Shown piece after piece: positions 17,743-26,164 of a stretch of 39,920 bases of DNA. This stretch comes from an uncultured Eubacteriales bacterium (GTDB lineage Bacteria > Bacillota > Clostridia > Lachnospirales > Lachnospiraceae), in contig CASEML010000064.1 in NCBI GenBank assembly GCA_949289145.1, positions 1 through 39,920 of the forward strand, written 5' to 3'. Below the pieces are notes generated by a model that was given only the letters and a program-made list of their open reading frames with translations, ran no database searches and was not told where the DNA came from. The position numbers were made by a program, and so were the translations under genes. Each line of letters begins with the position of its first letter. Within the stretch, counting starts at the first letter, position 1.

Positions 17743-18348
17743 ATGGACAATAAAGCAATGTACAAACTTGGGTATGGTTTATATGTGTTAACAGCGTGTA
17801 CAGAGGAAGATAACGGCTGTATCATTAATACGGCAATGCAGGTAACTACTGCGCCCAACCGTATTTCAGTAACAGTAAATAAAAACAACAAAACCCACGA
17901 TATGATTATGGAAAGTGGAAAATTCAATATTTCAATCATATCAGAAAAAGCGGATTTTGGACTTTTTAAACATTTTGGCTTTCAAAGTGGAAAAGAGGTA
18001 AATAAGTTTGAAGGATATGAACATGCAAATCGTTCCGAAAATGGAATTTACTATGTAACAGAGGGAACCAATGGTTACATTTCAGGTTCTGTTGTGAATA
18101 AATTGGATTTGGGGACACATACTATGTTTATTGCAGATGTAACAGATGCTGAAGTTTTCGATGATGCAAATTCAGTTACTTATGCATATTATCAGGAGAA
18201 TATCAAACCAAAGCCGGAAGCAAAAGAGGAGAAAAAGAACGGTTATCGCTGTGTTATTTGTGGATATATTTATGAAGGGGACGAACTTCCAGAGGATTTT
18301 GTGTGTCCGATCTGTAAGCATGGGGCAGCAGATTTCGAAAAAATATAA
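17743..18348 (+). CDS. Flavin reductase-rubredoxin fusion (high molecular weight rubredoxin)
   Basis: A 201-residue electron carrier. Residues 1 to about 150 form a flavin reductase-like FMN-binding domain ([35 protein letters not shown]). After a charged linker ([11 protein letters not shown]) a rubredoxin domain follows with [10 protein letters not shown] and CPICKHG, giving the four Cys iron ligands. Such Hrb proteins pass electrons from NAD(P)H-linked partners to flavodiiron proteins. AGGAGG precedes the ATG. It lies between the flavodiiron protein and rubrerythrin genes, in keeping with shared oxygen/peroxide detoxification. Confidence 0.92.
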   Translation: MDNKAMYKLGYGLYVLTACTEEDNGCIINTAMQVTTAPNRISVTVNKNNKTHDMIMESGKFNISIISEKADFGLFKHFGFQSGKEVNKFEGYEHANRSENGIYYVTEGTNGYISGSVVNKLDLGTHTMFIADVTDAEVFDDANSVTYAYYQENIKPKPEAKEEKKNGYRCVICGYIYEGDELPEDFVCPICKHGAADFEKI

Positions 18349-18377
18349 GTCTGGAAAAGAAAAAGGAGGAATTTTTT

Positions 18378-18911
18378 ATGGATTTAAAGGGAACAAAAAC
18401 AGAGGCTAACTTACTGGCAGCTTTTTCTGGGGAAAGCCAGGCAAGAAACAAGTATACTTATTTTGCCAGTGTGGCTAAAAAGGAAGGCTATGAACAGATT
18501 GCAGCTATTTTTCAGCGCACAGCAGACAATGAAAAAGAACATGCAAAAATGTGGTTCAAGGCATTGGGAGAGTTGGGGGATACTGCCGCTAACCTTGCAT
18601 CTGCAGCAGAAGGCGAAAATTATGAATGGACAGATATGTATGAAACATTTGCCAAAGAGGCTGAGGAAGAAGGATTTACGGAGCTTGCTAAAAAATTTCG
18701 CATGGTAGGTGCCATCGAAAAAGCTCATGAAGAAAGATTCAAAGCACTTCTTAAGAATGTGGAAATGCAGAAAGTATTTGAAAAAAGCGAAGAAACCATG
18801 TGGGAATGCCGTAACTGCGGTCATTTGGTAATTGGGAAAAAAGCCCCGGAAGTATGCCCGGTTTGCAACCATCCGCAAAGTTATTTTGAAGTAAGAGCAG
18901 AAAATTATTAA
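18378..18911 (+). CDS. Rubrerythrin
   Basis: Non-haem diiron peroxidase that reduces hydrogen peroxide, protecting anaerobes. The N-terminal ferritin-like four-helix bundle carries the expected Glu/His ligands ([46 protein letters not shown]). The C-terminal rubredoxin-like domain has CRNCGH and CPVCNHPQ. 177 residues is the standard length. AAGGAGG precedes the ATG, and a bidirectional terminator follows, ending the redox operon. Confidence 0.96.
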   Translation: MDLKGTKTEANLLAAFSGESQARNKYTYFASVAKKEGYEQIAAIFQRTADNEKEHAKMWFKALGELGDTAANLASAAEGENYEWTDMYETFAKEAEEEGFTELAKKFRMVGAIEKAHEERFKALLKNVEMQKVFEKSEETMWECRNCGHLVIGKKAPEVCPVCNHPQSYFEVRAENY

Positions 18912-18926
18912 TAATTATTAATAGAT

Positions 18927-18960
18927 AAAAGACTCTTCCCTAATAGGGTGGAGTCTTTTT
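18927..18960. terminator. Bidirectional intrinsic terminator between rubrerythrin and carbamate kinase
   Basis: GACTCTTCCC/GGGTGGAGTC stem (one mismatch, one G-U) with a 5-nt loop, flanked by A4 and T5. It serves the two convergent genes. Confidence 0.85.
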
Positions 18961-18972
18961 GAATAAAATCAT

Positions 18973-19905
18973 TTATTTTGTAATTACGGTACCGGTCCTT
19001 CCATATAAAGCATCTTTTGCTTTAGATAAAGAAGTGATGATTGCTTTTCTATTATCCTTGGAAGAAACAAAATCTACACATGCCTGAATTTTTGGAAGCA
19101 TGGTTCCTTCGGAAAACTGGCTTTCTGCACTGTATTTTACAGCATCTGAACAGGAAAGCGTATCGATAGGCTCTTCATTTTCTTTCTTGTAGTTTAAGCA
19201 TACTTTATCTACATTGGTAAGTATCATAAAAATATCTGCATCTACCATTTCTGCCAGTTTTGCTGCGGCAATATCTTTCTCAATGACTGCGCTGGCGCCT
19301 TTTAACAGATGGTTTTGTTCCATAACAGGAATACCGCCGCCGCCGCAGGCAATAACAATATGCCCGGCATCGGAAAGTGTATTGATAGAATCAATTTCCA
19401 CAATATCCAATGGCTTAGGAGAGGCTACGATTTTTCTGTATCCTGCCTCTGTTTCGATCACAAAATTTCCCTTTTCATTTTCTATTTCAGCTTCTTCTTT
19501 GGACATAGGTCTGCCAATTGCTTTTGTTGGCTCAAAGAAGGCATCGTCATAGGGATCCACCTGTACTTGAGTAATAATAGTACATACAGGACGAAGGATA
19601 CCACGTTTCACCAGCTCTGCGCGAATGGCATTTTGTAAATCATATCCGATATAACCCTGGCTCATGGCATCGCAGATTGCCAAAGGTGCTACGGTATACT
19701 CTGGATTTGATTTACTTAAGTCACGGATAGCAGCATCGATCATTCCCACCTGAGGACCGTTGCTGTGTGTAATGATAAGCTGATGCCCTTCTTCTATTAA
19801 ATCAGCAATAGCCACTGCTGTATACTCTACTGCTTTTTTCTGTTCCGGAAGATTTTTTCCTAATGCATTTCTCCCCAAAGCAATTACAATCTTTTTCTTT
19901 TCCAT
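18973..19905 (-). CDS. arcC: Carbamate kinase
   Basis: Makes ATP and carbamate (then NH3 and CO2) from carbamoyl phosphate and ADP, the last step of the arginine deiminase and related pathways. It is 310 residues, the usual length. Conserved segments are IVIALGRNALG at the N-terminus, THSNGPQVG, IACGGGGIPV, and KDIAAAKLAEMVDADIFMILTNVD. The start Met 6 of the longer frame is preferred because GGAGGT lies just upstream and overlaps the earlier ATG at 19920. It stands alone: no arginine deiminase or carbamoyltransferase gene is in the window. A TATAAT-like -10 lies on the minus strand near 19949-19954. Confidence 0.95.
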   Translation of the reverse strand: MEKKKIVIALGRNALGKNLPEQKKAVEYTAVAIADLIEEGHQLIITHSNGPQVGMIDAAIRDLSKSNPEYTVAPLAICDAMSQGYIGYDLQNAIRAELVKRGILRPVCTIITQVQVDPYDDAFFEPTKAIGRPMSKEEAEIENEKGNFVIETEAGYRKIVASPKPLDIVEIDSINTLSDAGHIVIACGGGGIPVMEQNHLLKGASAVIEKDIAAAKLAEMVDADIFMILTNVDKVCLNYKKENEEPIDTLSCSDAVKYSAESQFSEGTMLPKIQACVDFVSSKDNRKAIITSLSKAKDALYGRTGTVITK

Positions 19906-20023
19906 ATAAAAGACCTCCATTCATTATATACATCACGAAATAAATAATATTATACCATAAAATACAAATTATGAAAGTAGGAATTTTAAGTAATTTACAG
20001 CTTCATAAAATGCAGGGAAAATA

Positions 20024-20053
20024 TTGACTGATTTTGTTCTTATGGAATATAAT
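20024..20053 (+). promoter_or_regulatory. Predicted sigma-A promoter of the TPR lipoprotein
   Basis: TTGACT at 20024-20029, 18-nt spacer, consensus TATAAT at 20048-20053, in the divergent spacer with arcC. Confidence 0.6.
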
Positions 20054-20099
20054 GAGCATACGGGAAGAGTAGAATTAAATTTAGAAAGAGGAAAGAATC

Positions 20100-21149
20100 T
20101 TGAAGAAAACAATAACAACAGCCTGCTGCATATTGGCAGCAATGACTTTTTTGAGCGGATGTTCAGGAAAAGAAAGTAAAAATCAAGGAAATATTGCTTT
20201 GGGAATGCAGGCAATAAATGAAGCATCTTATGAAGCAGCAGCAGAATATTTTAATAAATCCATAGAAGAAGGAAAAGAACTGGAATTGGCTTATCGAGGG
20301 CTTGGAATGGCTTATATGAATACAGGAGAATATGAAGCTGCCAAGGAAGCTTTTATTTTGGCACTGCAAAATGGAAGTTTTTTTGTGGGCGACTTAGAAG
20401 AGGATATATCCTGTTATCTGGCGTCGGCCTATTATAAACTGGGAGATTATGATAATGCTATCACAACCTATACAAATGTGCTGGAGGTGTCAAAGAAGAA
20501 TGACGATATATATTTTTTAAGAGGAGTGGTTCGGCTAGAGGCGGGGGATTTAGAAGCTGCCATACAGGATTTTGACAAAGCAGTATCTTTAGATACTAAG
20601 GATTATGACCGCTATATCAATATATATATAGCACTATCGCAGGCTGGTGAAGAAGAAAAAGGTAAAACCTATTTGGAACAGTCGGCCTCCCTTTTGAGTG
20701 ATAAGCAGGCATATGAAAAGGGAAGAATTTTATATTATATGGAAGATTACAATGGAGCGGTCAGTATTTTGGAAGAATTATCGGAAGCCGGAGATAATGG
20801 CGCAACATTATATCTTGGAAAATCCTATGAAGCACTGGGAGACATGAATTACGCCGCTTCCCTTTATGAAAAATATCTTCAGACCGATGAAAGTAATGGA
20901 GAAGTGTATAACCAATTGGGATTGTGCAAATTAAATATGGGAGAATATGAAAATGCTTTAAGTTGTTTTCAGAAAGGAATTGCCACAGGTCAAACGGAAG
21001 TTATGCAGGAATTACTGTTTAATGAGGCTTCCGCTTATGAATATATTTCCGATTTTTCTACGGCAAAAACCAAGTTCTCAGAATATCTGGCAAAATATCC
21101 AAATGATGAAAATGCCAAAAGGGAATATGAATTTTTAAAAACAAGATAA
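20100..21149 (+). CDS. TPR-repeat lipoprotein
   Basis: A 349-residue predicted lipoprotein: signal peptide with lipobox LSGC (Cys21), then tandem tetratricopeptide repeats for most of its length, for example EAAAEYFNKSIEEGKELELAY, GDYDNAITTYTNVLEV, and GEYENALSCFQKGIATGQ. TPR domains mediate protein-protein contacts; the partner is unknown. The start is TTG with GAGGAAAG upstream, and no in-frame ATG gives a complete signal peptide. It is monocistronic between its own promoter and a strong terminator. Confidence 0.85.
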   Translation: MKKTITTACCILAAMTFLSGCSGKESKNQGNIALGMQAINEASYEAAAEYFNKSIEEGKELELAYRGLGMAYMNTGEYEAAKEAFILALQNGSFFVGDLEEDISCYLASAYYKLGDYDNAITTYTNVLEVSKKNDDIYFLRGVVRLEAGDLEAAIQDFDKAVSLDTKDYDRYINIYIALSQAGEEEKGKTYLEQSASLLSDKQAYEKGRILYYMEDYNGAVSILEELSEAGDNGATLYLGKSYEALGDMNYAASLYEKYLQTDESNGEVYNQLGLCKLNMGEYENALSCFQKGIATGQTEVMQELLFNEASAYEYISDFSTAKTKFSEYLAKYPNDENAKREYEFLKTR

Positions 21150-21274
21150 GAAAAGATTGTACAATATTGATGTAGACAACAAAAGTCAATTGTAGAAAAC
21201 AGAAAAAAAAGAAGACAATAATTAGAAAAATTGAATAGGAAATAGAAAGTAAATAGGATTTAGGTACTAAAGGG

Positions 21275-21331
21275 AAAAACACTATATCTTGTTATTGGCA
21301 TGTGGAAAACAAGGAAGATATAGTGTTTTTT
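21275..21331 (+). terminator. Intrinsic terminator of the TPR lipoprotein gene
   Basis: A 16-bp perfect stem (21275-21290 with 21315-21330; AAAAACACTATATCTT and its complement) with an inner CTTGTT/AACAAG pairing and a T-rich 3' arm. It is over 120 nt after the stop codon. Confidence 0.85.
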
Positions 21332-21334
21332 ATA

Positions 21335-21363
21335 TTGACTGGTAAAAAAATATCTGATACAAT
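21335..21363 (+). promoter_or_regulatory. Predicted sigma-A promoter of nrdD
   Basis: TTGACT at 21335-21340, 17-nt spacer, TACAAT at 21358-21363. It begins immediately after the upstream terminator. Confidence 0.6.
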
Positions 21364-21393
21364 CTGTCTAACAGATAAAGAGCCTGTAACAAA

Positions 21394-23826
21394 ATGAGGA
21401 AATACTGTACAGGAGTAAGTGAAAGGGTGAGAGATTTGTTTCAGGTAATTAAACGAGATGGAGCATCGGCAGAATTTGATTTAAGTAAAATCAGCGCTGC
21501 CATCACAAAAGCATTTGAGGCAACAAAGAAATCATATAATAATGATATTATTGAGCTGCTTGCTTTGCGTGTAACTGCAGATTTTAATGAAAAGGTAAAG
21601 GATAATTTGATTAATGTAGAAGATATCCAGGACAGTGTAGAAAAGGTATTAGAGCAGGCCGGCTATACAGATGTGGCAAAGGCATATATTTTGTACCGGA
21701 AGCAGCGGGAGAAAATGAGAAATATGCGTTCCACCATTCTGGATTACAAAGAAATTGTAAACAGCTATGTGAAGGTGGAAGACTGGAGAGTGAAAGAAAA
21801 CTCTACAGTGACTTATTCGGTGGGGGGATTAATCTTAAGCAATTCTGGTGCTGTGACAGCCAATTACTGGTTATCAGAAATATATGATGAGGAAATTGCA
21901 AGTGCCCATAGAAATGCAGAGATACATATACATGACCTGTCTATGTTGACAGGCTACTGCGCAGGCTGGTCTTTAAAACAGCTGATTCAGGAAGGGCTAG
22001 GCGGAATTACAGGGAAAATTACTTCTGCACCGGCTTCACATTTATCAGTACTGTGCAACCAGATGGTAAATTTTCTGGGAATCATGCAAAATGAATGGGC
22101 AGGAGCCCAGGCCTTTTCTTCTTTTGATACATATTTGGCACCGTTTGTTAAAGTAGATCACCTGTCCTATAGGGAGGTAAAACGGTGCATTGAGACCTTT
22201 ATATATGGAGTAAATACGCCGAGCCGCTGGGGAACACAGGCACCATTTTCCAACATTACTTTGGACTGGACGGTACCGGCAGATTTGGCGGAATTACCTG
22301 CAATCGTAGGCGGTAAGGAAATGGATTTCTGTTACAAGGACTGTAAAAAGGAAATGGATATGATCAATAAGGCATTTATCGAAACCATGATTGAAGGAGA
22401 TGCCAACGGAAGGGGATTCCAGTATCCGATCCCAACCTATTCCATTACGAAGGATTTTGACTGGTCCGATACAGAGAATAACCGACTGCTGTTTGAAATG
22501 ACAGCAAAATACGGTACACCATATTTTTCCAACTATATCAATAGTGATATGGAGCCCAGCGACGTGCGCAGTATGTGCTGCCGTTTGCGTCTTGATTTAA
22601 GAGAACTTCGGAAAAAGACAGGAGGTTTCTTTGGTTCAGGGGAAAGTACCGGTTCTGTGGGCGTGGTAACCATTAATATGCCAAGGATTGCATATTTGGC
22701 AGAGAATGAGGAAGATTTCTATAAACGTTTAGACAAATTAATGGATATTTCCGCTCGTTCGCTGAAGATAAAGCGTGAAGTGATTACAAAACTGTTGGAG
22801 GAAGGTTTGTATCCATATACCAAGAGATATTTAGGAACCTTTGAAAACCATTTTTCCACCATTGGTTTAATCGGAATGAACGAGGTGGGACTGAATGCAA
22901 AATGGCTTCGAAAGGATTTGACAAGCTGGGAAACACAGGAATTTACCAAAAATGTATTGAATCACATGCGTGAACGTTTGTCTGATTATCAGGAAATGTA
23001 TGGCGATCTATATAATCTGGAGGCCACACCGGCAGAATCTACCACTTATCGCCTTGCAAAGCATGACAAATCAGAGTTTCCTGATATTATTACTGCGGGT
23101 CATGATGGAGATACTCCCTACTATACCAACAGTTCCCATTTGCCGGTGGATTATACGGCAGATATTTTTGATGCACTGGATATTCAGGATGAGCTGCAGA
23201 CCCTATATACATCTGGAACTGTGTTCCATGCATTTCTTGGAGAAAAGCTGCCGGATTGGAAGGCAGCAGCATCACTGGTACGTAAAATAGCAGAAAATTA
23301 CAGACTTCCATATTACACCATATCACCTACTTATTCTATCTGTAAGGAACATGGTTATATCGCAGGAGAACATTTTACCTGTCCTACCTGTGGGGAAAAA
23401 GCTGAGGTATATAGCAGAATTACCGGATATTACCGTCCGGTGCAGAACTGGAATGAAGGAAAAACGCAAGAATATCGGAACAGAAAGCTTTATGAACCGG
23501 AACATTCTAAGATGAATAAAGTAAAGAAAAATATTGTTACCATATCTAAAGATAAGGTGGTGATTCGTCCGGCGGAGGATGTGAAATACTTGTTTACCAC
23601 TAAAACCTGCCCAAACTGTAAAGCAGCAAAAGAATATTTAAAGAAAGAAAAATATCAGCTGATTGATGCAGAAGAAAATGCAGAATTGGCAGAAAAATAC
23701 GGCGTAATGCAGGCTCCCACTTTAGTGGTAGTAGAAAACGGAGCGGCTAGGAAGTATGTGAATGCTTCCAATATAAAGCGGTATGCAGAGACTGTGGTTA
23801 ATGAAAAGGAAGAAACAGTAATATAA
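21394..23826 (+). CDS. nrdD: Anaerobic (class III) ribonucleoside-triphosphate reductase with C-terminal glutaredoxin domain
   Basis: Makes deoxyribonucleotides anaerobically with a glycyl radical. An N-terminal ATP-cone (FQVIKRDGASAEFDLSKI) is followed by the catalytic barrel, then the zinc-site Cys C650, C663 and C666, and the glycyl radical region SRITGYYRPVQNWNEGKTQEY with Gly678. Beyond the normal C-terminus there is a glutaredoxin/thioredoxin-like domain with C739-PN-C742 and a QAPTLVVVENG cis-Pro strand. The fused redoxin suggests thiol-dependent rather than formate-dependent reduction. The start is uncertain: ATG 21394 has no ribosome site; GTG 21427 (11 nt after AGGAG) or TTG 21436 would begin at the ATP-cone. 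The activase gene nrdG is not adjacent. Confidence 0.93.
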   Translation: MRKYCTGVSERVRDLFQVIKRDGASAEFDLSKISAAITKAFEATKKSYNNDIIELLALRVTADFNEKVKDNLINVEDIQDSVEKVLEQAGYTDVAKAYILYRKQREKMRNMRSTILDYKEIVNSYVKVEDWRVKENSTVTYSVGGLILSNSGAVTANYWLSEIYDEEIASAHRNAEIHIHDLSMLTGYCAGWSLKQLIQEGLGGITGKITSAPASHLSVLCNQMVNFLGIMQNEWAGAQAFSSFDTYLAPFVKVDHLSYREVKRCIETFIYGVNTPSRWGTQAPFSNITLDWTVPADLAELPAIVGGKEMDFCYKDCKKEMDMINKAFIETMIEGDANGRGFQYPIPTYSITKDFDWSDTENNRLLFEMTAKYGTPYFSNYINSDMEPSDVRSMCCRLRLDLRELRKKTGGFFGSGESTGSVGVVTINMPRIAYLAENEEDFYKRLDKLMDISARSLKIKREVITKLLEEGLYPYTKRYLGTFENHFSTIGLIGMNEVGLNAKWLRKDLTSWETQEFTKNVLNHMRERLSDYQEMYGDLYNLEATPAESTTYRLAKHDKSEFPDIITAGHDGDTPYYTNSSHLPVDYTADIFDALDIQDELQTLYTSGTVFHAFLGEKLPDWKAAASLVRKIAENYRLPYYTISPTYSICKEHGYIAGEHFTCPTCGEKAEVYSRITGYYRPVQNWNEGKTQEYRNRKLYEPEHSKMNKVKKNIVTISKDKVVIRPAEDVKYLFTTKTCPNCKAAKEYLKKEKYQLIDAEENAELAEKYGVMQAPTLVVVENGAARKYVNASNIKRYAETVVNEKEETVI

Positions 23827-23949
23827 ATATAATAGAAAAATTAAACTTATTGGTTGCTAGGGCGCCCATGATAGTTTTCTGAGAACAATTCATAGGGGAA
23901 TTCTCTCTCCCTTGATACTTACTGTTTTCAATTACATCTCTAAATGAAA

Positions 23950-24098
23950 AAATTCTTTTTGGACACTTATGGGTTCGAAGTACAGCTCATAGGCGGGACA
24001 ACTTCTTCCTTGGAAGGCAATTTAATGGCACTTTGCTTTCCAAGGAAGAAGTTGTCCCGCCTATGAGCGTCTTCTACCCAATAAGTTCAAGAAATATT
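23950..24098. repeat. Long palindromic element (36-bp near-perfect arms plus decayed outer arms)
   Basis: A perfect 31-bp inverted repeat (23985-24015 with 24038-24068; outer end GCTCATAGGCGGGACAACTT) continues inward by 5 bp with one G-U pair around a 12-nt loop. Outside, ACTTATGGGTTCGAAG on the left matches, with gaps, the complement of CTTCTACCCAATAAGT on the right, extending the symmetry to about 150 bp. No target duplication was found and there is no T tract next to the stem, so it is neither a clear MITE nor a simple terminator. Confidence 0.75.
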
Positions 24099-24105
24099 TC
24101 TCCTC

Positions 24106-24134
24106 TTGTATTTTTCGAGACAATCCATTATAAT
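24106..24134 (+). promoter_or_regulatory. Predicted sigma-A promoter of the que operon
   Basis: TTGTAT at 24106-24111, 17-nt spacer, consensus TATAAT at 24129-24134. The resulting leader of about 130 nt contains structured sequence. Confidence 0.6.
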
Positions 24135-24140
24135 CATAAA

Positions 24141-24271
24141 GCAAACCTTTAAATGTGGACAGTTCGAAACCATCCTGTCCGAGCCGGTGACGGTTCAAAA
24201 CAAAACTAGGGACGACAATTGTAATTGTAACAAATTAAATTGTATCGTTGTGTAACATTGGAGGTGGACAT
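24141..24271 (+). promoter_or_regulatory. Candidate preQ1-type riboswitch leader of queT-queF-queC
   Basis: The leader has a stem GGACAG/CTGTCC (24157-24162 with 24175-24180), a second stem GAGCCG/CGGTTC with a GTGA tetraloop (24181-24196), then an A-rich tail AAAACAAAACTAGGGACGAC. That tail resembles the A-rich, CTA(A/G)G-containing 3' segment of preQ1-I aptamers before queuosine operons. A repeat CGACAATT ... AATTGTATCG lies between it and the ribosome site and could be the expression platform. The class cannot be assigned by eye; assignment rests partly on the genes it precedes. Confidence 0.45.
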
Positions 24272-24772
24272 ATGAAAAAGAATTTTAGTAAAACCCAAAA
24301 GCTTACAATTTCCGCCATGATCATGGCAATTTACATTGTAGTGCTTTATTTTACCCAGAGTTTTTCATTCGGGGCATATCAGATTCGCATTGCGACAACA
24401 TTGTATGCCTTAGCATATTTTTGTCCGTTCTTAGTTTTACCCCTTGGTCTTGCAAATTTTATAGCCAATGCTTTGTTTGGTGGTTTAGGTATTCTGGATA
24501 TGGTAGGAGGCTGTCTGGTAGGAATAGCAGCATCTGGCTGTATTGCAGGTATCCGTAGATTCAAATTGCCAAAACTTTGTATTGTGCCGGTGATTACTCT
24601 GATACCAGGACTTGGAGTGGCAACCTGGCTTTCCTATTGCCTGAACCTGCCTTATGGAGCATTAGCTTTCAGTCTTTGTATCGGACAGTTTGTACCGGCA
24701 GTGTGCGGCTGTACTTTAGTGACAGTTATGGAAAAGCGTTGGAATCCGCAAAAACAGCTGACAGAAGCATAA
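24272..24772 (+). CDS. queT: Queuosine precursor transporter QueT family protein
   Basis: A 166-residue membrane protein of the QueT family (formerly COG4708/DUF988), the likely S-component of an ECF-type importer for queuosine precursors such as preQ1. About five hydrophobic helices are visible; family-like segments include [18 protein letters not shown] and [22 protein letters not shown] 24272 is preferred because GGAGGTGG lies 6-8 nt upstream; the longer frame from 24248 overlaps that site. It precedes queF and queC in one operon, so salvage and synthesis are co-regulated. No energising ATPase is nearby, consistent with a shared ECF module elsewhere. Confidence 0.9.
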   Translation: MKKNFSKTQKLTISAMIMAIYIVVLYFTQSFSFGAYQIRIATTLYALAYFCPFLVLPLGLANFIANALFGGLGILDMVGGCLVGIAASGCIAGIRRFKLPKLCIVPVITLIPGLGVATWLSYCLNLPYGALAFSLCIGQFVPAVCGCTLVTVMEKRWNPQKQLTEA

Positions 24773-24786
24773 GAAAGGAAAGAACA

Positions 24787-25287
24787 ATGAGCAGTGGAAG
24801 AAACAAAACAGAGTTAGAATCTGTAACAATGCTTGGGAACCAGAAAACAATTTATAAGGACGATTATGCACCGGAAGTATTGGAATGGTTTCCCAATAAA
24901 CATCCTGACAATGATTATTTTGTGAAATTTAATTGTCCCGAATTTACCAGTTTATGTCCCATTACCGGACAGCCTGATTTTGCAGCCATCTACATTTCCT
25001 ATGTACCAGCAGAGAAAATGGTGGAAAGCAAGTCGTTAAAGCTATATTTGTTCAGTTTCCGTAACCATGGAGATTTTCATGAAGACTGTGTAAATATTAT
25101 AATGAAAGATTTGATTCGGTTAATGGAACCAAAATATATTGAAGTATGGGGAAAGTTTACTCCAAGAGGCGGAATTTCCATTGATCCATACTGCAATTAT
25201 GGAAAGGCGGGTACTAAATGGGAAGAAGTGGCCTGGAAACGCTTGGCAGAACATGATATGTACCCGGAAAAGGTGGATAATCGATGA
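24787..25287 (+). CDS. queF: NADPH-dependent 7-cyano-7-deazaguanine reductase
   Basis: Reduces preQ0 to preQ1 in queuosine biosynthesis. 166 residues is the size of the short (type I, single-domain) QueF. The catalytic Cys57 is in [14 protein letters not shown], and the NADPH-binding QueF motif [16 protein letters not shown] follows, then the Glu/His-containing FHEDCVN. ATG 24787 has AAAGGAAAG upstream and lies 14 nt after queT; the longer open frame upstream is out of context. Its stop overlaps the queC start (ATGA). Confidence 0.95.
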   Translation: MSSGRNKTELESVTMLGNQKTIYKDDYAPEVLEWFPNKHPDNDYFVKFNCPEFTSLCPITGQPDFAAIYISYVPAEKMVESKSLKLYLFSFRNHGDFHEDCVNIIMKDLIRLMEPKYIEVWGKFTPRGGISIDPYCNYGKAGTKWEEVAWKRLAEHDMYPEKVDNR

Positions 25288-25970
25288 GTGAAAAATCATT
25301 AGTGTTATTTAGTGGAGGTGTAGACAGTAGCACCTGTTTAGGACTTGCCATAGAACGGTTTGGCAAGGAAAATGTGGAGACGTTGAGTATCTTTTATGGA
25401 CAGAAGCATAAAAAAGAGATGGAAGCTGCTGCTAAAGTACTGGAATACTATGGAATTAAGGGACAAAGCATAGATTTAACAGAAATGTTTGTCTATAGTA
25501 ATTGCTCTTTATTAAGCCATTCCAAAGAGGAAATTCCCAAATCTTCTTATGAGGAACAGCTTAAGGACAGGGAAGGCAGACCTGTGACTACTTATGTGCC
25601 CTTTCGCAATGGTCTGTTTCTTTCAGCGGCTGCCAGTATTGGTCTTTCCAAAGGATGTTCTTATTTGTATTATGGAGCTCATAGGGATGATGCAGCGGGA
25701 AATGCATATCCGGACTGCAGTGAAGTTTTTTACAATGCAATGAATGAGGCGATGATAGAAGGCAGCGGGCATCAGATTCATCTGGAGGCCCCATTTATTC
25801 ACAAAAATAAGGCTCAGGTAGTAGCAGAAGGACTGCGCTTGAACGTACCCTATGAGCTTACTTGGAGCTGTTATGAAGGCGGCGGAAAGCCATGCGGCAC
25901 TTGCGGAACCTGTATAGACCGGCGGAAAGCCTTTGAAGCTAACGGGATACAAGACCCGGCAATGAAATAA
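25284..25970 (+). CDS. queC: 7-cyano-7-deazaguanine synthase
   Basis: ATP-dependent conversion of 7-carboxy-7-deazaguanine to preQ0. The N-terminal PP-loop [13 protein letters not shown] binds [21 protein letters not shown] is a family segment; the C-terminal zinc site has four Cys ([20 protein letters not shown]). 228 residues is the normal length. It overlaps queF by 4 nt, implying translational coupling. queD and queE are not in the window, so the earlier steps are encoded elsewhere or the cell depends on imported precursors. Confidence 0.96.
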   Translation: MSEKSLVLFSGGVDSSTCLGLAIERFGKENVETLSIFYGQKHKKEMEAAAKVLEYYGIKGQSIDLTEMFVYSNCSLLSHSKEEIPKSSYEEQLKDREGRPVTTYVPFRNGLFLSAAASIGLSKGCSYLYYGAHRDDAAGNAYPDCSEVFYNAMNEAMIEGSGHQIHLEAPFIHKNKAQVVAEGLRLNVPYELTWSCYEGGGKPCGTCGTCIDRRKAFEANGIQDPAMK

Positions 25971-25986
25971 TAAATATGAAACATTT

Positions 25987-26034
25987 AAATCTCTCCTGAC
26001 GGTACAGAGAAAAAAGAAAGTCAGAGGAGATTTT
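25987..26034 (+). terminator. Hairpin after queC (terminator or ribosome-site sequestering)
   Basis: AAATCTCTCCTGAC (25987-26000) pairs with GTCAGAGGAGATTT (26020-26033) at 13 of 14 positions with one G-U, followed by only four T. The 3' arm contains AGAGGAG, a good ribosome site for the short ORF at 26035, so the stem could instead control its translation. Confidence 0.5.
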
Positions 26035-26148
26035 ATGTTTTTAGAAAATCAGGGAGTGAAAGCAGTCAATAATATGAATGAGTATGCTGTAGAAATTGAA
26101 AAATGGTTGATTATGCAGCCAAAGTTCGATGATAACAGTCAAGTCTGA
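26035..26148 (+). CDS. Hypothetical 37-aa peptide, 3' end altered by a short insertion
   Basis: A short frame with a good AGAGGAG site 5 nt before its ATG. The peptide starts MFLENQGVKAVNNMNEYAVE and has no recognisable family. Its last codons and stop come from the 25-bp IS66-type scar at 26132-26156; without the insertion the frame would end seven codons after MQP with KFDVTE and stop at 26172-26174. It could be a real small protein, the remains of a larger gene, or a chance frame. Confidence 0.3.
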   Translation: MFLENQGVKAVNNMNEYAVEIEKWLIMQPKFDDNSQV

Positions 26149-26164
26149 ACTGTTACGTTCGATG
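26124..26164. mobile_element. 25-bp IS66-type insertion scar with 8-bp target duplication
   Basis: A 25-bp insert at 26132-26156 begins ATAACAGTC and ends CTGAACTGTTAC, so its ends are inverted copies (TAACAGT/ACTGTTA). It is bracketed by a perfect 8-bp direct repeat GTTCGATG (26124-26131 and 26157-26164). The right end matches 12 of 12 bases of the MITE end at 613-624. It looks like a minimal internally deleted derivative of the same family. Confidence 0.7.

Larger units (their letters stand above)
23827..24140. other. Non-coding region with a long palindromic element
   Basis: No ORF with a ribosome site is supported. A minor GAGAA/TTCTC repeat lies near 23880-23905; the main content is the long hairpin at 23950-24098, followed by the queT promoter. 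Confidence 0.5.

Noticed and set aside
18411-18878. 155-codon antisense frame over rubrerythrin
   Set aside because: Shadow of a well-conserved gene; no ribosome site and no recognisable protein features.
24157-24200. AGTTCGAAAC and stems resembling a tRNA T-arm
   Set aside because: No acceptor, D or anticodon arms of the right spacing; the structure fits a mRNA leader better.
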